A DNA stretch of 64,000 bases, from NCBI GenBank assembly GCA_900473185.1, contig UCKU01000012.1, positions 37,459 through 101,458 on the forward strand, read 5' to 3'. A program made the translations under genes and the position numbers. A model generated the notes under the pieces. That model saw only the letters and a program-made list of their open reading frames with translations. It searched no databases and had not been told where the DNA came from. This DNA comes from Hyphomicrobiales bacterium. Its GTDB lineage: Bacteria > Pseudomonadota > Alphaproteobacteria > Rhizobiales > Rhizobiaceae. Positions 19,775-27,769 of this stretch are shown in pieces; the stretch's first letter is position 1; every line of letters starts with the position of its first letter.

Positions 19775-20521
19775 GTGAACATGCACACACATCCTGCCGC
19801 TTCGGCGCAGACCATTCTCTCCGTCCAAGGCCTCGCCAAGCATTTCGAGATGCATCATCTCAAACGCACGCTGCACGCCTTCGACAAGGTCGATTTCGAA
19901 CTCCGCGAAGGTGAATTCATCCTGCTGACGGGCGAAAACGGCGCCGGCAAATCGACGCTCTTGCGTACGCTCTACCGTTCCTACGTACCGCGCGCCGGCC
20001 ACGCCTATTATCATACGCGCGAAGGTGTCATCGATCTGACAGTCGCAGCCGACGTCGATATCGCCCTCCTGCGCAAGCGGGAGATCGGCTTCGTGACGCA
20101 GTTCCTGCAGGCCCGTCCGCGCGTGGCGGCCGAAGAATTGGTCGCCGAGCCGCTGCGCCTTGCTGGCCGGCCTTACAGCGAAGCGATCGAAGAGGCCCGC
20201 CGCTGGCTTTCCGCCTTCGGCGTCAAGCCGGGGCTCTGGGCAGCCTACCCCTCCACCTTCTCCGGCGGCGAACAGCAGAAGGTCAATCTGGCGCGTGCGC
20301 TCATCCTGCCGCAGCGGCTTCTCTTCCTCGACGAGCCGACCGCCTCGCTTGACAAGAATGCACGCCGTGCACTCGTTGCCCGTCTCGCCGAGCTGAAAGC
20401 TGCAGGCGTCGCAATGATCGGCGTCTTTCACCACCCCGACGATGTCGCGGATCTGATCGACCGCGAGATCAGCCTTCAAACCCGACAGATCCAGGATGGA
20501 GCAGAGAATGTGGCTGAGTGA
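19775..20521 (+). CDS. phnL: ABC-type ATPase of the C-P lyase system, PhnL
   Basis: ABC ATPase of 248 residues; PhnL stimulates transfer of substrate to ribose in E. coli. Walker A here is GENGAGKST, unlike the GPSG-type loop common in PhnL, but the rest is diagnostic: LLRTLYRSYVPRAGHAYY, FVTQFLQARPRVAAEELVAEPL and the signature FSGGEQQKVNLARALI, with Walker B LLFLDEP. The GTG start has AGGAG nine bases upstream; an ATG two codons later is also possible. Its 3' end overlaps phnM by 14 bp. Confidence 0.88.
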   Translation: MNMHTHPAASAQTILSVQGLAKHFEMHHLKRTLHAFDKVDFELREGEFILLTGENGAGKSTLLRTLYRSYVPRAGHAYYHTREGVIDLTVAADVDIALLRKREIGFVTQFLQARPRVAAEELVAEPLRLAGRPYSEAIEEARRWLSAFGVKPGLWAAYPSTFSGGEQQKVNLARALILPQRLLFLDEPTASLDKNARRALVARLAELKAAGVAMIGVFHHPDDVADLIDREISLQTRQIQDGAENVAE

Positions 20522-21680
20522 TTTCGAAATCGTGCTGCGCGATAGGGTCATACCGCGCGGCGCAGTGAGGATCGAAGACGGCATGATCGCCGAGATCAGG
20601 GAAGAGCCGGTGGCCGCGGCCGATATTTCCGGCGACGGCAGGCTGCTGCTTCCGGGCTTTATCGACATGCATGGAGACATGATCGAGCGTGAGATCGAAC
20701 CGCGGCCGAATGTGCGATTTCCCCTGGAGCTCGGCATTTTCGAACTCGACAAGAAGCTCGCTTGCAATGGCATCACCACGGCCTATGCGGCGCTCTCCTT
20801 CCATGCCAACAGCAGCTACGGCCACATCCGCTCGGAAGAACATTCGCGCTCGATCATCCAGACGCTGGTCGAGCTCCGGAAGGACGATCTCCTGATCGAC
20901 CACAGGGTTCACGCACGTTTCGAAATCACCTTCACCCATGCCCGCGCTGTCATCGAAGACCTGCTGCGGGCCGGCGCTCTCGATCTCGTCTCGCTGATGG
21001 ATCATACGCCGGGCCAGGGCCAGTACCGCGATGTCGAGCGTCATATCGAGACCATTGCGCGCAACAACAAGATCAGTCTCGAACAGGCAGCCCAGCGTGT
21101 TCAGCAGCGTATGGAAAATCGTGCCCAGAACAATGACGCGGTCGACAATCTGCAGGGCATCGCCGCGACTGCCCGCGACCATGGCGTCATCATCGCCTCC
21201 CATGATGACGACAGCGTGGAGAAGGTCGCGATCGTCGAGGGACTGGGCGCACGTATCAGCGAGTTTCCGGTGACGATGGCGGCCGCAGAGGAGGCCCGCA
21301 AGTTTGGACTGGCAACCGCCATGGGTGCACCGAATGCACTTCGCGGCCTTTCCTATTCGGGCAACCTTTCTGCCCGTGAGGCCTATGAACGCGGCGTTCT
21401 CGACATCCTGGCGAGCGATTATCATCCCTCCGCCATGCTGCCGGCTGCCATCGCGCTTGCGGAAGCCGGATCGGGCGGACTGTCGGCTTCTGTGGCGCTG
21501 GTCAGCGCCAATCCCGCCAAGGCGCTCGGGCTGACAGATCGCGGCGCGATCGAAGTTGGACTGCGTGCCGATCTCGTCATCGCCGAGCATGGCCGCCTTC
21601 CGCGGGTGCGGGCCACTTTCTGCCGGGGCAGGCAGGTCTATTCGGATGGAATTGTCCCGCGATTCCAAAAGGCTGCATAA
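20508..21680 (+). CDS. phnM: amidohydrolase-family PhnM
   Basis: Metal-dependent hydrolase of 390 residues. PhnM in E. coli cleaves ribose-1-phosphonate 5-triphosphate to the 5-phosphate and pyrophosphate. The amidohydrolase metal motif is GFIDMHGD (His55, Asp57), with further ligand candidates in SHDDDSVEKV and the catalytic region LASDYHPSAM. The start at 20508 is chosen because GGAG is 7 bases upstream; an ATG at 20496 is in frame. It retains EREIEPRPNV, equivalent to the family's PRPG segment. It is the last intact phn gene; no phnN, phnO or phnP follows. Confidence 0.88.
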   Translation: MWLSDFEIVLRDRVIPRGAVRIEDGMIAEIREEPVAAADISGDGRLLLPGFIDMHGDMIEREIEPRPNVRFPLELGIFELDKKLACNGITTAYAALSFHANSSYGHIRSEEHSRSIIQTLVELRKDDLLIDHRVHARFEITFTHARAVIEDLLRAGALDLVSLMDHTPGQGQYRDVERHIETIARNNKISLEQAAQRVQQRMENRAQNNDAVDNLQGIAATARDHGVIIASHDDDSVEKVAIVEGLGARISEFPVTMAAAEEARKFGLATAMGAPNALRGLSYSGNLSAREAYERGVLDILASDYHPSAMLPAAIALAEAGSGGLSASVALVSANPAKALGLTDRGAIEVGLRADLVIAEHGRLPRVRATFCRGRQVYSDGIVPRFQKAA

Positions 21681-21722
21681 GAAGCCTCTAGCGGAAAAGC
21701 ACCAAAAGTTGCCATTGAGAAA

Positions 21723-21749
21723 AATACATCCGGAATTTCCGGATGTATT
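21723..21749. repeat. 13-bp perfect palindrome in an AT-rich scar
   Basis: AATACATCCGGAA, one T, TTCCGGATGTATT: arms 21723-21735 and 21737-21749. The loop is too small for a normal terminator hairpin and no T-run follows directly. It sits in a 170-bp AT-rich stretch between phnM and a phnE fragment, unlike the GC-rich surroundings. It could be an operator, a recombination site or a cruciform-prone scar. Confidence 0.5.
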
Positions 21750-21850
21750 ACTTGATATAAATAGTTTAACTACCGGAAAATATTCAACAATTAATTCTGT
21801 CCTCAACGAGAATATAGACATACGGCCACTGGAAGGCGTCAAAGCTTCGG

Positions 21851-22042
21851 ATGGCAACTGGTTTCAGCAGATGCGTCGGCGCCGGCGGAATCGGGTTTCT
21901 GCTGGCGGACCGCATTGCCGCCTATCGCTGGCCAGAAGCCTGGACGATCATCTTCCTGATCGTCGCCGTCGTTTATGCTATCGATCTTTCCTCCGCCTGG
22001 CTGCGCGGTAAGATCATCGACAAGAATGACAGCGCACGCTAA
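21851..22042 (+). pseudogene. phnE: C-terminal remnant of a phosphonate ABC permease (PhnE-like)
   Basis: An open frame of 63 residues. VGAGGIGFLLADRIAAYRW followed by a hydrophobic helix and AIDLSSAWLRGKI matches the last 50 or so residues of PhnE-type permeases, which end in VGAGGIG, a final helix and a basic tail. The remaining 200 or more residues expected of a permease are absent upstream, where the DNA turns AT-rich. I read it as the surviving end of a deleted phnE, and possibly of phnCDE. It could still be expressed as a one-helix protein, but no ribosome site precedes the ATG. Confidence 0.65.
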
Positions 22043-22072
22043 GCGGCGGAAGAGCGCGGCAAGGGAGATGCA

Positions 22073-22882
22073 ATGGCAAGGATGATGGTGGTCGGCAATG
22101 CCAATGTCGACCGGATCTGGTGGCTCGACCGACCGCTGGTGCCGGGCGGAAGGCTCGCCTGCCAGTCGATTGAGGAACGCTATGGCGGCGGCGGCTTCAA
22201 TACCGGCCTGGTCCTGCTCGATTGCGGCCATGAGGTGATACTCGTCACCAGCCTTTACGACGATGATCGAGGGCGCACCTATCTGAAGGATCTCGGCAAG
22301 CGTGGCTTCAACACCGATTTCGTTGGCCTCGTGCCCGGAAAGACGGCAGCCGTCGACATCCTTGTCGACCCCAGCGGCGAACGCACCATCATCGCGCCCG
22401 CTGGCCGCCGGCGACCAGAGATAGATACCTTGCCGCCGATTGATGCTTCGCTCGTTTACCTCAACGCGCGGGCGATGAGCCCGGCCGCCCTGCGGCAGTT
22501 GGATGACTTCGACCGGGTGGTATCGCAATATCCGCTATCGGGTGAACGCCGGCCGGCCAATGTTCTGATCGCTTCGCGCTCGGACGTGAAAGGAGCGGCG
22601 CAAACCGCCTGGCAGGCAGCCGCTGAAATCGCAGCGCCACGGCTTGAAACCCTCGTCCTGACGAGCGGCATGCAACCCATCGAGATCGTCAGCCGGCAGG
22701 ATTCGATCGTCGTCGAGTTACCGCCAGCAGCCCCGGTGCGCGACACGACGGGAGCCGGGGATTATTTCGCTGGTGGTTACATCGATGCCATCCTCAAAGG
22801 TCTTGATGCCGGCGCCGCAGCGCTGGCTGCCTGCAAGGTGGCGGCTTCGTACCTCGCCGCCTCCGGAAATCACGGCTCTTGA
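22073..22882 (+). CDS. PfkB-family carbohydrate kinase
   Basis: Ribokinase-like sugar or nucleoside kinase of 269 residues. The N-terminal PfkB region contains GNANVDRIWWLD and YGGGGFNTGLVLLDCG (substrate-binding Gly-rich segment), and the C-terminal signature DTTGAGDYFAGGYI holds the catalytic Asp and anion hole. The start has GGGAG 5-10 bases upstream. It sits 30 bp after the phnE remnant on the same strand as the phn genes and may be cotranscribed. Phn pathways use PhnN to phosphorylate ribose 1,5-bisphosphate; whether this kinase replaces it or acts on another sugar of a modified pathway is speculation. Confidence 0.85.
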   Translation: MARMMVVGNANVDRIWWLDRPLVPGGRLACQSIEERYGGGGFNTGLVLLDCGHEVILVTSLYDDDRGRTYLKDLGKRGFNTDFVGLVPGKTAAVDILVDPSGERTIIAPAGRRRPEIDTLPPIDASLVYLNARAMSPAALRQLDDFDRVVSQYPLSGERRPANVLIASRSDVKGAAQTAWQAAAEIAAPRLETLVLTSGMQPIEIVSRQDSIVVELPPAAPVRDTTGAGDYFAGGYIDAILKGLDAGAAALAACKVAASYLAASGNHGS

Positions 22883-23003
22883 AAGACAGCCCTGCAAGTC
22901 TCACCTGATATCTCCATTGTTCACCTGTCGAACGACAGCCCTTTGCCATCAGCAGTCGCTGCCGGTCCTCAACGTCGACGCCTCACGCGTCGGAGGAGAT
23001 TTC

Positions 23004-23963
23004 ATGGGATTCATTGATCGTGACATTCAGCCGTCGTCAGACGCCGGGCTGCTGGATGCCTATTCCGAAACGGTGTCGAATACCGTCGACATGGTCGGTC
23101 CGGCGGTCAGCCGCATCGAGCGCATCGGCGGACGGGCGGGACATGGTTCGGGCTTTGCCATCTCGCCCGACGGTCTCATCGTCACCAACAATCACGTCGT
23201 CGGCGATGCAAAGGCCGTCACCATCAAGACGCCTGATGGTGCAGTCGTAGAAGGCCGGGTACTCGGCCGGGATGAGGACACCGACCTTGCCCTGATCCGA
23301 GCCAACGACTGGTCCGGCGCCTGGGCCCAGCTTGCCGACTCGAAGAAGCTGAAGCGCGGGCATATCGCTGTCGCCATCGGCAATCCGCTTGGCTTCGAAT
23401 GGACCGTCACGGCCGGCGTCGTTTCCGCCCTCGGACGCTCGATGCGCGCCGCGAGCGGTCGCCTGATGGAAGATATCATCCAGACGGATGCGGCGCTTAA
23501 CCCCGGCAATTCCGGCGGTCCGCTGGTCTCTTCGTCTGGTGAGGTCATCGGCGTCAATACGGCCGTGATACAGGGCGCACAGAGCATCGCTTTTGCAGTC
23601 GCCTCGAACACCGCCAAGCATGTCGTGTCCGAAATCCTGCGTTTCGGCGAGGTCCGCCGCGGATATATCGGTATCGCCGCCGATACCGTCGATCTGCATC
23701 GGCGCATTGCGCTTGAAGCCGGCCTTTCGCAACGGACAACGGTCCGCCTGCGCCGCGTCGAAGACGATGGTCCTGCCGCCAAGGCCGGCCTTCGCGAAGG
23801 TGATTATCTGCTCGCAATCGCCGGCCATCCGGTGTCGGGGATAGACGACGTCGTCCGGCTATTGGATGGCTCGACGATCGATGCCGATGTCGATGTGCTG
23901 ATATTCTCCATCGCAGGGCGGATCGAACAACGCACCGTTCGCCCCGCAAAAAGAATACATTAG
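23004..23963 (+). CDS. HtrA/DegP-like trypsin-fold serine protease with PDZ domain, no signal peptide
   Basis: Serine protease of 319 residues. The catalytic triad is visible: His in VTNNHVVG, Asp in DEDTDLALIR and Ser in LNPGNSGGPLV. A single PDZ domain spans about residues 225-315 (GPAAKAGLREGDYLLAIAG). The start at 23004 follows GGAGGAG. Unlike most DegP/HtrA proteins it has no signal peptide or membrane anchor (N-terminus MGFIDRDIQPSSDAG), so it is predicted cytoplasmic or exported by another route. It is convergent with the dehalogenase gene, with a bidirectional hairpin between them. No link to phn genes is evident. Confidence 0.88.
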   Translation: MGFIDRDIQPSSDAGLLDAYSETVSNTVDMVGPAVSRIERIGGRAGHGSGFAISPDGLIVTNNHVVGDAKAVTIKTPDGAVVEGRVLGRDEDTDLALIRANDWSGAWAQLADSKKLKRGHIAVAIGNPLGFEWTVTAGVVSALGRSMRAASGRLMEDIIQTDAALNPGNSGGPLVSSSGEVIGVNTAVIQGAQSIAFAVASNTAKHVVSEILRFGEVRRGYIGIAADTVDLHRRIALEAGLSQRTTVRLRRVEDDGPAAKAGLREGDYLLAIAGHPVSGIDDVVRLLDGSTIDADVDVLIFSIAGRIEQRTVRPAKRIH

Positions 23964-23987
23964 CATCTGCGGTAGCCGGATAGAGAA

Positions 23988-24018
23988 GAGAACGAAGTCG
24001 AGGCTCGCCTTCGTTCTC
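23988..24018. terminator. hairpin between convergent protease and dehalogenase genes
   Basis: GAGAACGAAG (23988-23997) pairs perfectly with CTTCGTTCTC (24009-24018) across an 11-base loop. Its position between two converging stop codons suggests a bidirectional terminator, although T-runs are short. Confidence 0.65.
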
Positions 24019-24042
24019 CAGTGGCAGCAATCGCTCCGCTGC

Positions 24043-24936
24043 CTATGCGACCAGGCTCTGCGCCTCGATCTCGGCGATGAATTCGGCAACCATCTCGCCG
24101 ATGATTTCAGGATGATCTTCCTGCAGGTAGTGCAGGCCTTTGCCCAGCTTTATCAGCCGGCAATTACGCAGACGTTTTGCGAAATCCTCGGCAAGCGCCA
24201 GCGGAAGGAGGGCACCGGGATCGCCAGCGAAGAGAAGCTTCGGATAATTCGATACCGCCAGAGCCTCATGCGCCTTTACCATGGTCGCATAGACATCTGC
24301 CGGTTCGCCGGCGATCGGCAGCTCATTTGGAAATCGCCAGGTCGGCAAGCGCGAGGCCGGTGTCGGGAACGGCGCTCGATAGACGGCCATCTCCTCCTCG
24401 CTGAATTGACGGAGCGTCGCCCCCGGCAGCACGCCTTCAACGAAGATATTGTCCTGGAGGATGAGGGCCTCACCCTCTCCCGGCGTGCGGAATTTGCGAA
24501 AAATCTCACGCTCGGCGCTGTTCTGCAGAAATTCGTCCCAGGTTGGGATCGGCCTGATGAACTCCATGAAGGCCAGGCCCCGAACGAAGTCAGGACGGCG
24601 GGCGGCGAGATGGAGCGCCAGCCCGCTCCCCCAATCCTGGGCGACGAGATAGGCCGACTTGATGCCCATCTTCGCTATGAAGGCGTCGAGGTAGCGAACA
24701 TGGTCTTCAAAGCGGTATGCGATGTCTGGCTTGCCGGATTGACCGAAGCCGATCAGATCAGGGGCAATGCAATGAGTGACATCTGCAACATGCGGAATGA
24801 TGTTGCGCCAGATATAGGACGAGGTGGGATTGCCATGCAGAAGGAGGGCGACAGGGCCGTCCGTTCTGCCGGCCTCGCGATATGCCATTTCGGAATCGAG
24901 CACCGGCACGCGCGGAAGACTGATATCATGTTTCAT
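24043..24936 (-). CDS. dhaA: haloalkane dehalogenase (HLD-II, DbjA/DhaA-like)
   Basis: Hydrolyses carbon-halogen bonds of haloalkanes to alcohols and halide; 297 residues, cytoplasmic. All five functional residues of subfamily HLD-II are visible: nucleophile Asp101 with halide-binding Trp102 (VAQDWG), halide-binding Asn36 (HGNPTSS), catalytic acid Glu125 (FMEFIRPIPTW) and base His269 (KGLHYLQED). The sequence is very close in pattern to Bradyrhizobium DbjA (IAPDLIGFGQSGKPDIAYRF). The ATG at 24936 overlaps the tetR end by 11 bp, so repressor and enzyme form one operon. An upstream in-frame ATG at 24999 is less likely. The natural substrate is unknown. Confidence 0.93.
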   Translation of the reverse strand: MKHDISLPRVPVLDSEMAYREAGRTDGPVALLLHGNPTSSYIWRNIIPHVADVTHCIAPDLIGFGQSGKPDIAYRFEDHVRYLDAFIAKMGIKSAYLVAQDWGSGLALHLAARRPDFVRGLAFMEFIRPIPTWDEFLQNSAEREIFRKFRTPGEGEALILQDNIFVEGVLPGATLRQFSEEEMAVYRAPFPTPASRLPTWRFPNELPIAGEPADVYATMVKAHEALAVSNYPKLLFAGDPGALLPLALAEDFAKRLRNCRLIKLGKGLHYLQEDHPEIIGEMVAEFIAEIEAQSLVA

Positions 24937-25531
24937 GGGTGTGATCCTTGAACACGGTGGCAAAAACGATCTTCTTGAACCGCTCCAGGGGCTGGGCATC
25001 CCGCGATACTTTCATGCGCAGGATGGCACCCTCCCACGAAGCAAGGAGGAATTCGGCCAGATCTTCCGGACTGATCGCATCATCGATCTCTCCGGAGGCC
25101 TGTCCTTCGGCAATGCAAGCCGTAAATGGCGCGCTCCATTCGCCAAAAATTTCCGCGAGCCGCGTGCGCAGCATCTCGCTCTGCGGGGCCGCCTCCAGGC
25201 TGAGATCGCCGATGAGGCAGCCGCGGCTGAAACCATCGGCAGCCAGACGGCCGGTGATGATATCGAGGTATTTCTCGATACGCTGGCGTGGCCTCAGCCC
25301 CGCATCCCCCAGCGCCGTCTCGATGGCGCACTGAAGATCCTGAAAGTAGAGATCCAGCACCTCCTTCGTGAATTCCTCTTTGGAACGGAAGTGGTTGGTG
25401 AACGAGCCCTGTGGCACGCCTGCTTCGGCAACGATGTCGCGGACGCCCGCGCCAATGTAACCCTTGCGGAACATGACCTTTCGGCCGGCTTCGAGAATTG
25501 AGTTTCGATGTGAATGTTTTGCCATGCGCAT
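24926..25531 (-). CDS. TetR/AcrR-family regulator of the dehalogenase
   Basis: Repressor of 201 residues. The N-terminal helix-turn-helix reads ILEAGRKVMFRKGYIGAGV then VPQGSFTNHFRSKEEF (residues about 10-60); the C-terminal ligand domain contains SRGCLIGDLSLEAA, as in the TetR_C group seen next to oxidoreductases. The start is 25531 or 25525; neither has a good ribosome site, and an 18-bp imperfect palindrome lies 4 bp upstream. It is cotranscribed with the haloalkane dehalogenase, so a halogenated or related small molecule is a plausible inducer. Confidence 0.88.
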   Translation of the reverse strand: MRMAKHSHRNSILEAGRKVMFRKGYIGAGVRDIVAEAGVPQGSFTNHFRSKEEFTKEVLDLYFQDLQCAIETALGDAGLRPRQRIEKYLDIITGRLAADGFSRGCLIGDLSLEAAPQSEMLRTRLAEIFGEWSAPFTACIAEGQASGEIDDAISPEDLAEFLLASWEGAILRMKVSRDAQPLERFKKIVFATVFKDHTHET

Positions 25532-25534
25532 TAC

Positions 25535-25552
25535 AATACGTACGACCGTATT
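25535..25552. promoter_or_regulatory. palindromic TetR operator candidate
   Basis: AATACGTACGACCGTATT has 6-bp arms AATACG/CGTATT and ends 4 bp from the tetR start codon. Size and position match autoregulatory TetR operators. Confidence 0.6.
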
Positions 25553-25608
25553 AATGTCAAGCTGAGATTGTTTTGCGACGCAATCGGAGCCAGACAGGTA
25601 GAAAGACT

Positions 25609-25644
25609 TTAAAAAACAAAGGCACCCGCCAACCGGCGGGTACC
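25609..25644 (-). terminator. rho-independent terminator of the small-protein gene
   Basis: Read on the minus strand, ACCCGCC/GGCGGGT arms (stem within 25621-25644) are followed by TTTGTTTTTT. It lies 40 bp after the stop of the 44-residue gene. Confidence 0.8.
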
Positions 25645-25683
25645 CTACTCATCGCTCCCTGGCGGGATCAGACTGCAATCACC

Positions 25684-25818
25684 TTACAGGGACCCGGGTG
25701 GCCCCGAGGCCGCAGCAAGCAGACCAAGCAGTGGCGACGGCTCGTCAGAGAACACGTCATAGACACAGGGTGCTGCAAAGACCGCTGCTCCCAGAATGAA
25801 GATAATGATCCTTTTCAT
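25684..25818 (-). CDS. small 44-residue membrane or exported peptide
   Basis: MKRIIIFILGAAVFAAP at the N-terminus is a basic start plus a hydrophobic core, like a signal peptide or single membrane anchor, followed by a short acidic and Gly/Pro-rich tail (VYDVFSDEPSPLLG). GGAGG lies six bases upstream of the ATG at 25818, and a clear intrinsic terminator follows the stop, so the unit looks like a real monocistronic gene. It lies 49 bp downstream of ohr in the same direction and could also be read through from it. I recognise no family. Confidence 0.55.
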   Translation of the reverse strand: MKRIIIFILGAAVFAAPCVYDVFSDEPSPLLGLLAAASGPPGSL

Positions 25819-25867
25819 CGAAGCCTCCGTGGACGTAGCCAGCTGCACCCAAATTGTGCCGGGATGT

Positions 25868-26284
25868 TTAGACGAGATTGAGCTCGACATTGATGTTGCC
25901 GCGCGTCGCCTTCGAATAAGGGCAGGTCTGGTGGGCTTCCTCGATCAGCGTGCGGGCGACTTCAGGCTCCAGACCCGGCAGGCTGATGTTCAGCCGGGCC
26001 TGCAGGAAATAGGCATCGCCGGTCATGCCGAGATCGACTTCAGCGTCAACCGCGGTATCGGCGGGAAGCCTCAGCTTGCGCTTGCCGGCAGCAAGGCTCA
26101 TCGCCCCGATGAAGCAGGCCGACCAGCCGGCGGCAAACAGCTGTTCAGGATTGGTACCGGCATGGGCGCCGCCGGGAGGCGAAAGCTTCACCTCGAGCTG
26201 CGCATCGCTGCTGCGGGCGGAGCCGTCGCGGCCGCCGGTGGTGTGGGTCTTGCCGGTGTAGAGAACCTTTTCAATCGTCGTCAT
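25868..26284 (-). CDS. ohr: organic hydroperoxide resistance protein (Ohr/OsmC family)
   Basis: Thiol peroxidase of 138 residues that reduces organic hydroperoxides. The two redox cysteines are visible in GWSACFIGAM and HQTCPYSKATRGN, with the Ohr-type PEQLFAAGWSACF segment. The ATG at 26284 follows AAGGAG. The usual MarR-type regulator OhrR is not adjacent. Instead a 16-bp element (26353-26368) shared with two other promoters in the window lies 68 bp upstream, so control may be by the nearby two-component system or an ECF sigma factor. Confidence 0.92.
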   Translation of the reverse strand: MTTIEKVLYTGKTHTTGGRDGSARSSDAQLEVKLSPPGGAHAGTNPEQLFAAGWSACFIGAMSLAAGKRKLRLPADTAVDAEVDLGMTGDAYFLQARLNISLPGLEPEVARTLIEEAHQTCPYSKATRGNINVELNLV

Positions 26285-26352
26285 GAGAGCACTCCTTGGC
26301 TTCGTGTCGCGATCTGCGACATCTGGTGACGGAGTGGTTTTGACGGTCTGAC

Positions 26353-26368
26353 GTATCCCGTATGTTTC
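26353..26368 (-). promoter_or_regulatory. shared 16-bp element, copy 1 (upstream of ohr)
   Basis: In the direction of ohr the element reads GAAACATACGGGATAC. It matches copies at 29727-29742 and 30320-30335 in at least 13 of 16 positions and in the same orientation relative to each gene. Confidence 0.55.
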
Positions 26369-26443
26369 CAAAATCGGCAGAACTGTATCAAAGCGTAGCG
26401 TCGGTCTATCTGGACATTTTCGCATACAAATGCAGCGAAAAAT

Positions 26444-27769
26444 TCAGTTGGCGCGGATCGTCACTTCCGCCGCAAGGCCACCGCCCTCGCGGTTATACAG
26501 CTGCACCGAACCGCCTATCGCGGCTGCCAATTGCTGGGCAATGGCAAGGCCAAGGCCTGTGCCGCCAGTCTCGCGGTTGCGCGACTGTTCCAGCCGGAAG
26601 AAGGGTTGCATCGCGGCTTCGAGCATGGCGTCCGGAATGCCGGGGCCACGGTCCATCACGGTGATGGAGATCGCTTCCTCGCCTTTCCGCTCGACGCTGA
26701 TTTCGGCTGCGCCTGCAAATTTCAGTGCATTGTCGACGAAGTTCGTGAGAATGCGGCGAAGCGCATGCGGTTTCGTCGATGCAATGCCCTGCACGAGGCC
26801 GACGACGCTGACGGCCTTGTCCATGTCCTGATAGTCATAGGCGATGCTGTCGATGAAGGACGAGAGGTCGATACGGGAAAACTTCTCGCCGTTGCCATGG
26901 GCGCTGCGGGCATAAGCGATACCATCCTGCACGAGACGTTCGATCTCACCGAGATCGCGCACCAGCTTGTCTTTCTCGGGGGAATCATCAGCCATATCGG
27001 CGCGCAGCCGCATGCGGGTGATCGGCGTCTGCAGGTCGTGCGAGATCGCAGCCAGAATCTGCACTCGCTCTTCGAGATAGTGCGCGATCCTCTCGCGCAT
27101 GGCATTAAAGGCGCGCGCCGCATGCGCAACCTCGCTCGGGCCACGCTCGCTGAGCGGCGGCCCTTTCTTATTCGGGTCAAGTGCATCAGCTGCCGCGGCA
27201 AGAGCGCCAAGCGGGCGGATCGCCTGGCGCACGGCAAACCATGTGCAGAGCACCAGCAGCGCCATCTGGATAGCAAGCACATAGGGCAACCATGCCGCAA
27301 TCGGCATCGGAGGCCGCGGCGTGATATCGATCGTCAGCGGACTTCCGTCACTCAGCGTCAGATGCACCTGCAACCGGCTGATGTCGCCCGGAATGGATTC
27401 CATGCGGATCGGATAGGTGCCGCCGATCGCCTCTTCGATCCTGCCGCCGATTTCCCTGCCCTTGCTGGAATTGTCGGGCACACCGGGCAGACCCGGCCCA
27501 AGTTCGAAACGATAATTGCCTCGGCTGAGACGATCGAGCAGGTCGCTGCGCTGATCCGCAGGCAGGCGGTCGAGAACGGCAATCGAAGTCGCGACATCAC
27601 TTTCCAAAGTGCCGAGCATGACGGCCTTGGCCGACATGGAACGCTCGACGAAGAGGACTGTGAAGGACAGGCCATAGGCAATCGCAAGGCCCGCCAGCAG
27701 AATGAAGAAAAGCCGAGCCCGCAGCGTGCTCGGCCAAAACCCGGAGCGAAGAGCAGTCCCCACGCTCAT
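26444..27769 (-). CDS. sensor histidine kinase (EnvZ-like)
   Basis: Membrane sensor kinase of 441 residues. Transmembrane helices lie near residues 15-37 and 160-180, enclosing a periplasmic loop of about 120 residues. HAMP follows, then the dimerisation/phosphoacceptor site AISHDLQTPITRM (His244) and the ATPase domain with N box (ILTNFVDNALKFA), G1 (DRGPGIP) and G2 (GGTGLGLAIAQQL). Its ATG overlaps the stop of the response-regulator gene (ATGA), so the pair is translationally coupled. The stimulus is unknown; neighbours suggest an envelope or oxidative cue. Confidence 0.92.
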   Translation of the reverse strand: MSVGTALRSGFWPSTLRARLFFILLAGLAIAYGLSFTVLFVERSMSAKAVMLGTLESDVATSIAVLDRLPADQRSDLLDRLSRGNYRFELGPGLPGVPDNSSKGREIGGRIEEAIGGTYPIRMESIPGDISRLQVHLTLSDGSPLTIDITPRPPMPIAAWLPYVLAIQMALLVLCTWFAVRQAIRPLGALAAAADALDPNKKGPPLSERGPSEVAHAARAFNAMRERIAHYLEERVQILAAISHDLQTPITRMRLRADMADDSPEKDKLVRDLGEIERLVQDGIAYARSAHGNGEKFSRIDLSSFIDSIAYDYQDMDKAVSVVGLVQGIASTKPHALRRILTNFVDNALKFAGAAEISVERKGEEAISITVMDRGPGIPDAMLEAAMQPFFRLEQSRNRETGGTGLGLAIAQQLAAAIGGSVQLYNREGGGLAAEVTIRAN

